Shown here one piece after another: positions 5,468 through 9,182 of a DNA stretch of 9,182 nucleotides. Source of the DNA: Acidobacteriota bacterium (lineage in GTDB: Bacteria > Acidobacteriota > Terriglobia > Acidiferrales > UBA7541); NCBI GenBank assembly GCA_003131985.1, contig PKWH01000140.1, positions 1 through 9,182 on the forward strand, written 5' to 3'. The position numbers and the translations under genes were made by a program. Numbering within the stretch: the stretch's first letter is position 1; each line of letters begins with the position of its first letter. Below the pieces are notes generated by a model. The model was not told the origin of the DNA, made no database searches, and saw nothing but the letters and a program-made list of their open reading frames with translations.

Positions 5468-6028
5468 ATGAACAATCTCGATCGGTTGTTACAACGTAAC
5501 AAAGAATTTGCTGTTCAGCAGGCAGCTGCGGACGCACTGATGCCGTCGCTTTTGCGGGCGATGCCCGAAGTAAAGGCGATCATCATCGGTTGCGCTGATA
5601 TGCGTGCGGATCCGGCTCATGTGCTTGGGACTAAACCGGGCGAGGCCGTCGTGCTGCGCAACATCGGCGGACGAGTCACACCGGGGTTGTTGGAGCAGTT
5701 GGGTCTACTCGGGCGAATCGGTCAGGTTGCCGGAGAGGTTCCGGGAGGCGGCGGGGAGTTTCATATCATCGTGCTTCAGCACACGGATTGCGGCATCGCT
5801 CGCCTGTCCGGCGACCGCTCAATGCTGGCACACTATTTTCAAATACAGGAAGGCGAACTCAAGACAAAGGCAGTCGCCGATCCCCGCGCGGCGGTTGCCG
5901 TCGACGTTGCTGCGCTCCGGGCGATTCCCGCATTGCCGGGCACGTGGCTTATATCAGGCTTGGTGTACGACGTTGCGAGCGGACTTGTTGAGGTTGTCGT
6001 GCCGCCAGCGCCGATTCGTACTGCGTAA
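5468..6028 (+). CDS. Beta-class carbonic anhydrase
   Basis: A 186-residue cytoplasmic enzyme for reversible hydration of CO2 to bicarbonate. All beta-class zinc and catalytic residues are visible: Cys42-Ala-Asp44-Met-Arg46 (the C-x-D-x-R motif, with the Asp/Arg dyad) and His105-Thr-Asp-Cys108 followed by Gly (H-x-x-C). RNIGGRVTP at 64-72 matches the family block after the first motif. There is no signal peptide. It is somewhat short for a beta enzyme, ending soon after the last strand (GLVEVVVPP), but nothing essential is missing. The start ATG 5468 follows AGGGAGA at good spacing. It stands alone on the plus strand between two gaps, so it is probably monocistronic from the extended -10 just upstream. 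Substitution for a related function cannot be excluded without structure or assay. Confidence 0.9.
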   Translation: MNNLDRLLQRNKEFAVQQAAADALMPSLLRAMPEVKAIIIGCADMRADPAHVLGTKPGEAVVLRNIGGRVTPGLLEQLGLLGRIGQVAGEVPGGGGEFHIIVLQHTDCGIARLSGDRSMLAHYFQIQEGELKTKAVADPRAAVAVDVAALRAIPALPGTWLISGLVYDVASGLVEVVVPPAPIRTA

Positions 6029-6528
6029 AGCTCAATCCATAAAGACCGCGCGACTGGTACGTTATCCGACAACTCGCCGACGTAACACCCCTAGCGAATA
6101 CGTTTGCCGGTTCGACCGGGTGGCCGACGGAAGGGTTTGGCAGCGCAGGATCTAAATCCGCACAGTTTGCAGAAAAGAAAACGCGAAGGATGCGGCACGC
6201 GCAAAGTCTCTTCGCGGCGCAATCGAACTCCGCTATGCGGGGAAGGTTGAGGCACCCGCCTGTGAAGAGCCAATTTGTCTTGCGGCACGAACGGGGGGTA
6301 GTGGGTCAGTTTTTGGTTATCCGACTTATCGGGACTTGGGCCCGAAGGCACATAGTCACTCGATGGCCAAACTGCTTCGCGAATCGAATGATAAGATTTA
6401 CTGTCTGATGTCAATTGCGGTACATTGCGCTGAAGTGAATGATCGATGGAACCGGACGTATGCGCAACTCGTCTTACGAAGTGAGATGGTTACCTCCTAC
6501 CCATTGGTTCGTCGCTGAGAGGGGATCT
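6029..6528. other. Gene-free gap with repeat copy C
   Basis: It holds dispersed repeat copy C (about 6105-6270) and two copies of the recurring (C/G)GTTATCCGAC motif (6060-6070 and 6315-6325). A weak promoter-like pair (TTGCGG at 6415-6420, 17-base spacer, AATGAT at 6438-6443) could drive the next gene, but the match is poor. No terminator hairpin with a U-run is evident after the carbonic anhydrase stop. The remaining frames do not look like genes. Confidence 0.5.
6105..6270 (+). repeat. Dispersed intergenic repeat, copy C
   Basis: This is the fullest copy: GACCGGGTGGCCGACGGAAG, GGTTTGGCAGCGCAGGATC with TAAATCCGCA, an A-rich stretch, AAGGATGCGGCAC as in copy A, then CGCGGCGCAAT and GGAAGGTTGAGGCACCCGCC as in copy B. 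It thus links the left half of A to the right half of B and shows that the three are one family. All copies run in the same direction. Confidence 0.65.
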
Positions 6529-7011
6529 ATGCGAAGACTGATTCTCTTTGCTCTTGCTTTCTTCACCTTTGCGATTCTGCCGCTAAACGCTCAGGAGAAG
6601 CCTACCATTGTTGTCCAAGCGTTTACGACGGCTGCCGGAGTTTCCTGGCCATACGATATGAAGCAAATGGTTACGGAAACTGTTGCCGAACTTCAGCATA
6701 AGGACGGGAGCACATTTGATGTTAATTCGGAAGCACCTACGGGCCGTGCGCGAGTGTATACGCTGACTGGCGAAGTGCTGGAGTGGAATCCTGGCAACCG
6801 CGCCAAGCGCACGATGATCGGTTATGGGTCTGGCCGCGAGACCGCCAAGATTCATTATTGGCTTAGCGATCAAACAGGGAAGAAAGTGTTTGAGCACGAA
6901 GACATCATTCGTGCGGAGTTTTGGGGTAACGAATACGCCGGATCCGTAGGCCAACTTGCCCATCCCTTCGCTGACAAGATTGCAACCCGCCTAAAAGAGG
7001 CCAAACTGTAG
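6529..7011 (+). CDS. Exported DUF4410-type protein
   Basis: A 160-residue protein. Residues 1-21 are a signal peptide (MRRLILFALAFFTFAILPLNA), with cleavage likely before QEKP, so the mature protein is periplasmic. There is no lipobox Cys. The mature part opens with a strand (TIVVQAF), followed by a helix carrying the conserved-looking MVTETVAEL. The centre has TLTGEVLEWNPGNRAKRTMIGYGSGRE at about 78-104; an L-x-G-x-V/E-x-x-x-P-G-N-R-x-x-R block followed by a Gly-rich turn is what I know from DUF4410 proteins, whose function is unknown. The C-terminus is a helix (FADKIATRLKEAKL). I chose ATG 6529 because GAGAGGGG lies just upstream and the signal peptide starts there; the frame is open from 6439, but that extension would bury the signal peptide. 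A single gene with gaps on both sides. Confidence 0.75.
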   Translation: MRRLILFALAFFTFAILPLNAQEKPTIVVQAFTTAAGVSWPYDMKQMVTETVAELQHKDGSTFDVNSEAPTGRARVYTLTGEVLEWNPGNRAKRTMIGYGSGRETAKIHYWLSDQTGKKVFEHEDIIRAEFWGNEYAGSVGQLAHPFADKIATRLKEAKL

Positions 7012-7225
7012 AGAACGAACCTGGCGTTCGGGGTGCGTTCGCTCCACACAAATAAAGTACCACTTCACTTCTCCGGTAATCCGACCAACCGTCCAAGCGA
7101 AGATAGTTGGGCTAGAATAAAATGGAGCAGACTTTCCGTCGCAGAACATCGGATAGAATTTGATTTTGATCCTTAGGCTGCGAAGACTCGTCGTTGTGAG
7201 GGATCCGTTCGTTTGGAGATGATCC

Positions 7226-7933
7226 ATGGCAATTCATGCAGGATCGCCGACACGGAACTGGAAGCCGAAGCTGGTCGCACCTTTATGGCACACTCTGATT
7301 CTGCTAGCCGTCTCGGCGGGCCTTTTATGGATGCAGAGCCGCAGCCTGGCAGCCGGCAAGCAGCACCACGGAAACGTGACCCACTATCTGTCTGTAATTG
7401 TCGCCGAGTGGGCACTGTCGTTTTACGTATGGCTTGGGGGGCTGATCCCCGGCGCAACCCGGTTGCGCGATCTGGTGGGCGGACGCTGGAGCAGTTGGAA
7501 AGATGTGTTGCGCGACATCGGTATTGGCGCGGCGTTTTGGGTTGTATTTGCCGCAGCGGGGATCTTCATGAATTTCCTGCTTGGACCCAGCCATGTGGAG
7601 ACCCTGGGATTTGTGAACCCGCGAGGCGCGGTTGAAGTCACGCTGTGGGTGATGATGTCAATGACCGCGGGATTTTGCGAGGAGTTGATTTTTCGCGGTT
7701 ACTTACAAAAACAATTTTTGGCGTTGACGGGAAGCGCTGCGCTCGCCGTGCTCGCTCAGGCCGTCCTGTTCGGCGTCTGCCACTGGTACCAGGGAAGTAA
7801 ACTGGTGATCACAATCATGGTGCTAGGGCTGCTCTATGGAATCCTGGCACACTGGCGCAAGAGCCTACGGCCGGGCATGATCTCCCACGCCTGGTCGGAC
7901 ATTCTCAACGTAATCCCCATCCGCTTTCCGTGA
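7226..7933 (+). CDS. CPBP/CAAX-type intramembrane metalloprotease
   Basis: A 235-residue polytopic membrane protein with hydrophobic segments at about 18-36, 55-75, 98-119, 137-152, 171-187 and 192-208. The three CPBP motifs are present: Glu152-Glu153-x-x-x-Arg157-Gly (CEELIFRGYL), His186 in FGVCHWYQG, and His221 in GMISHAWSDIL with Asp225 where N or D is usual. Family members (Rce1-like, bacteriocin-immunity and processing proteases) cleave substrates within the membrane using the Glu and His residues; the substrate here is unknown. The start ATG 7226 follows TTGGAG at normal spacing. A TAGAAT hexamer at 7113-7118 could be its -10. The coding region ends just before a 7-bp inverted repeat (7932-7938 / 7954-7960) with no clear U-run, so termination there is uncertain. 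Confidence 0.9.
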   Translation: MAIHAGSPTRNWKPKLVAPLWHTLILLAVSAGLLWMQSRSLAAGKQHHGNVTHYLSVIVAEWALSFYVWLGGLIPGATRLRDLVGGRWSSWKDVLRDIGIGAAFWVVFAAAGIFMNFLLGPSHVETLGFVNPRGAVEVTLWVMMSMTAGFCEELIFRGYLQKQFLALTGSAALAVLAQAVLFGVCHWYQGSKLVITIMVLGLLYGILAHWRKSLRPGMISHAWSDILNVIPIRFP

Positions 7934-8151
7934 AATGCAGGACCGAAGAGATGGCATTTCTGGTTTGGCTTGAGTGAAATAGCGTCTGTTATGCCCTACG
8001 AATCTGGGCTAAGTCCTGATTAACGCGGAAACCGGACAAGTGGAGTCCCGGCCAAAACCACTTCTCCGACTATGTGACTACACAGGAGCTAGCGACCAGA
8101 TTGAAAAACGGACGGGACGTTGGGTTCTCTTCGACAGGGCGCCAACCCTCA

Positions 8152-8696
8152 CTAACGATAATCTTTCTCGTGTTCGCGTAGCGATTTCGGGTTGTCGCGC
8201 TCCATCTCCACGCGTTCTTCCATCGTCAGTTGCGGCAAATGCCGAATGAAGAGTACCAGTTTCCAGTCGTCCTGCGGTCGATGCGGGGGGACAAAGCCCG
8301 GCATGCCAGTGAAGCGGATTCCGTTTCCGATGATCCAGTATAGTTCGCCGTCGGAAAGCTTTTGCGTTTCCGCCAAGCGCAAATCCGGCGGCTTCGGGTA
8401 TAAGCCTCTGCCGTACAGGGTATCGCCGTTGCCGTCGTTCCCGTGACATGGTGCGCAGTGATCTGCGAAGTGCGCCATCCCTTCTTGAAGATTCTGATCG
8501 GACGGCGTGAGGGGATTGTGCTCGTCGCGGGCATTCGCTGGAATCGCCAGGTGTCGGGCGTTCGCGCCAGCAGCGCTTCCATCGCGGTCGGTGTGGCATG
8601 TGCGCTCAAGCCGTTGTGCAGCATCGAAACGCCGGCTCCAATCGCCAGCCTCGCGGCCAGCACCAGTAGGAGAAGAATCAGCTTCCAGCCTTTCAT
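8152..8696 (-). pseudogene. Membrane-anchored monoheme cytochrome c, split by a one-base frameshift
   Basis: Reading from ATG 8696 gives an N-terminal anchor or signal (MKGWKLILLLLVLAARLAIG) and then AMEALLAR in one frame. From about 8562 the protein continues in another frame as NARHLAIPANARDEHNP, the EGMAHFADH helix, heme motif CAPCH, and the Met-ligand region GMPGF, to the stop at 8152. Joining the two with one restored base in an Arg codon near 8563 gives a continuous protein of about 181 residues with heme Cys at about 81 and 84 and Met at about 132. As written the gene cannot make the heme domain from its own start. This could be a true mutation or a sequencing or assembly error; the intact motifs on both sides favour a recent event or an error. 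It sits 36 bp after the VOC gene, and no strong ribosome site is visible. Confidence 0.82.
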
Positions 8697-8732
8697 GATC
8701 GACGCATCGTAGCCGACAAATGACGCGTTCGC

Positions 8733-9182
8733 TTACTTCGGCAGCTCCGTCCCGGCCTGCTCCGCCACCATGTAACTGGCGTACCAGTCGGGCCAGTTCG
8801 GATCTGCCGCGCCGATGCGCTTCTCGTGCTCGCCGTGCGCGGCTGAGGCGCGCCGCATCGCGTTCGCCAGATCGTTCGCCGAGGCGAAGGTCGTCGCGGC
8901 GGAGTCGATGCGCCCGGGAAGCCGCGTGGTGATTTCCTGAAAAAACCAGCCGTTGCCGTCCGGATCTTTGAACGAGGCGAACGAGCGGTAGCTAGCATGC
9001 TTGGGATCCGCACCGCTGACGCGGACGCTTCCAAAAAGGTAAGTCTCGTCCGTGCCCGTGTACACGCCATCGTTGTGGAACACTTCGCTGACCTGGACGC
9101 CGCGATCGAGCAACGCTTTGCGGGCGGCCGCAATATCGGAGACGATCAGGTACAGGCCCTGGGCGGAGCCGGGTGCGGCCGC
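8733..9182 (-). CDS. VOC superfamily (glyoxalase/bleomycin-resistance-like) protein, 5' end cut
   Basis: 149 codons are visible, open to the window edge at 9182, so the start is outside. The visible part begins inside a beta-alpha-beta unit (GLYLIVSDIAAARKALLDRG), followed by VSEVFHNDG and the final VOC unit SFASFKDPDGNGWFFQEI. There DPDGNGW-x-x-Q-E is the family signature, with Glu a usual metal ligand. A long C-terminal extension (AMRRASAAHGEHEKRIG, then NWPDWYASYMVAEQAG) is known to me from a VOC subgroup often annotated simply as glyoxalase. It is cytoplasmic as far as can be seen. The substrate cannot be assigned: VOC proteins include lyases, dioxygenases and binding proteins. It is followed after 36 bp by the broken cytochrome c, perhaps on the same transcript. 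Confidence 0.88.
   Translation of the reverse strand, partial: AAAPGSAQGLYLIVSDIAAARKALLDRGVQVSEVFHNDGVYTGTDETYLFGSVRVSGADPKHASYRSFASFKDPDGNGWFFQEITTRLPGRIDSAATTFASANDLANAMRRASAAHGEHEKRIGAADPNWPDWYASYMVAEQAGTELPK

Noticed and set aside
5116..5499. 127-codon plus-strand open frame before the carbonic anhydrase
   Set aside because: It crosses the short array, the hairpin and dispersed repeat copy B, overlaps the carbonic anhydrase start and has no ribosome site.
6439..6528. 30-residue N-terminal extension of the DUF4410-type protein
   Set aside because: It would place the signal peptide in the interior; the ATG at 6529 has a good ribosome site and begins the signal peptide directly.
7932..7960. 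7-bp inverted repeat as terminator of the CPBP protease gene
   Set aside because: The arms GAAATGC/GCATTTC are perfect but AT-rich, the loop is 15 bases and no U-run follows, so it is too weak to call.
8078..8599. 173-codon minus-strand open frame overlapping the cytochrome c
   Set aside because: It is the third frame over the split cytochrome gene, rich in Arg and Pro with no motif; the heme motif and anchor lie in the two other frames.

Overview
The window is 9.2 kb of moderately GC-rich bacterial chromosome, most likely from an Acidobacteriota (Terriglobia / Koribacter-like) genome. This is an inference from gene content: a DUF2934 protein, a DUF4410-type exported protein, a NapC/NirT-type cytochrome carrying Ala/Pro-rich linked cytochrome c domains, a VOC protein ending in a long W-P-D-W-Y tail, and intergenic DNA rich in dispersed GC-rich repeats. 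I see no phage, IS element, tRNA, rRNA or CRISPR array.

Layout. Positions 1-787 (minus) hold the N-terminal 262 residues of an exported alpha/beta hydrolase with an Asp nucleophile, cut by the window edge. A 465-bp gap follows, with copy A of a dispersed repeat and a terminator. Positions 1253-1957 (minus) are a two-gene stress operon, Hsp20 then DUF2934. After a 396-bp gap comes a second minus-strand operon at 2354-4427: a 72-residue two-helix membrane protein, then a 598-residue multiheme cytochrome. The cytochrome has two N-terminal membrane helices, four NapC/NrfH-like heme motifs (the fourth is CX4CH) and three near-identical class I cytochrome c domains, seven heme sites in all. Positions 4428-5467 lack a convincing gene but hold a strong two-way terminator, direct repeats, a GGAAAT-type array, a REP-like hairpin and repeat copy B.

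Three plus-strand genes follow: a complete beta-carbonic anhydrase (5468-6028), an exported DUF4410-type protein (6529-7011) and a CPBP/CAAX-type membrane protease (7226-7933). The right end returns to the minus strand: a VOC/glyoxalase-fold protein cut by the window edge (8733-9182), followed 36 bp downstream by a membrane-anchored cytochrome c that is split by a one-base frameshift near 8563.

How the genes fit together. The heptaheme protein looks like a membrane quinol-to-periplasm electron conduit built by fusing a NapC-type module to a chain of three monoheme domains. The small membrane protein upstream is a candidate partner. The remaining genes (heat-shock chaperone, carbonic anhydrase, hydrolase, protease, VOC) are ordinary stress and housekeeping functions with no visible shared pathway. 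The points most worth a second look are the heptaheme fusion with its internal duplications, the broken cytochrome c, the three-copy dispersed repeat family, and the apparently gene-free but terminator-capped segment at 4750-5040.
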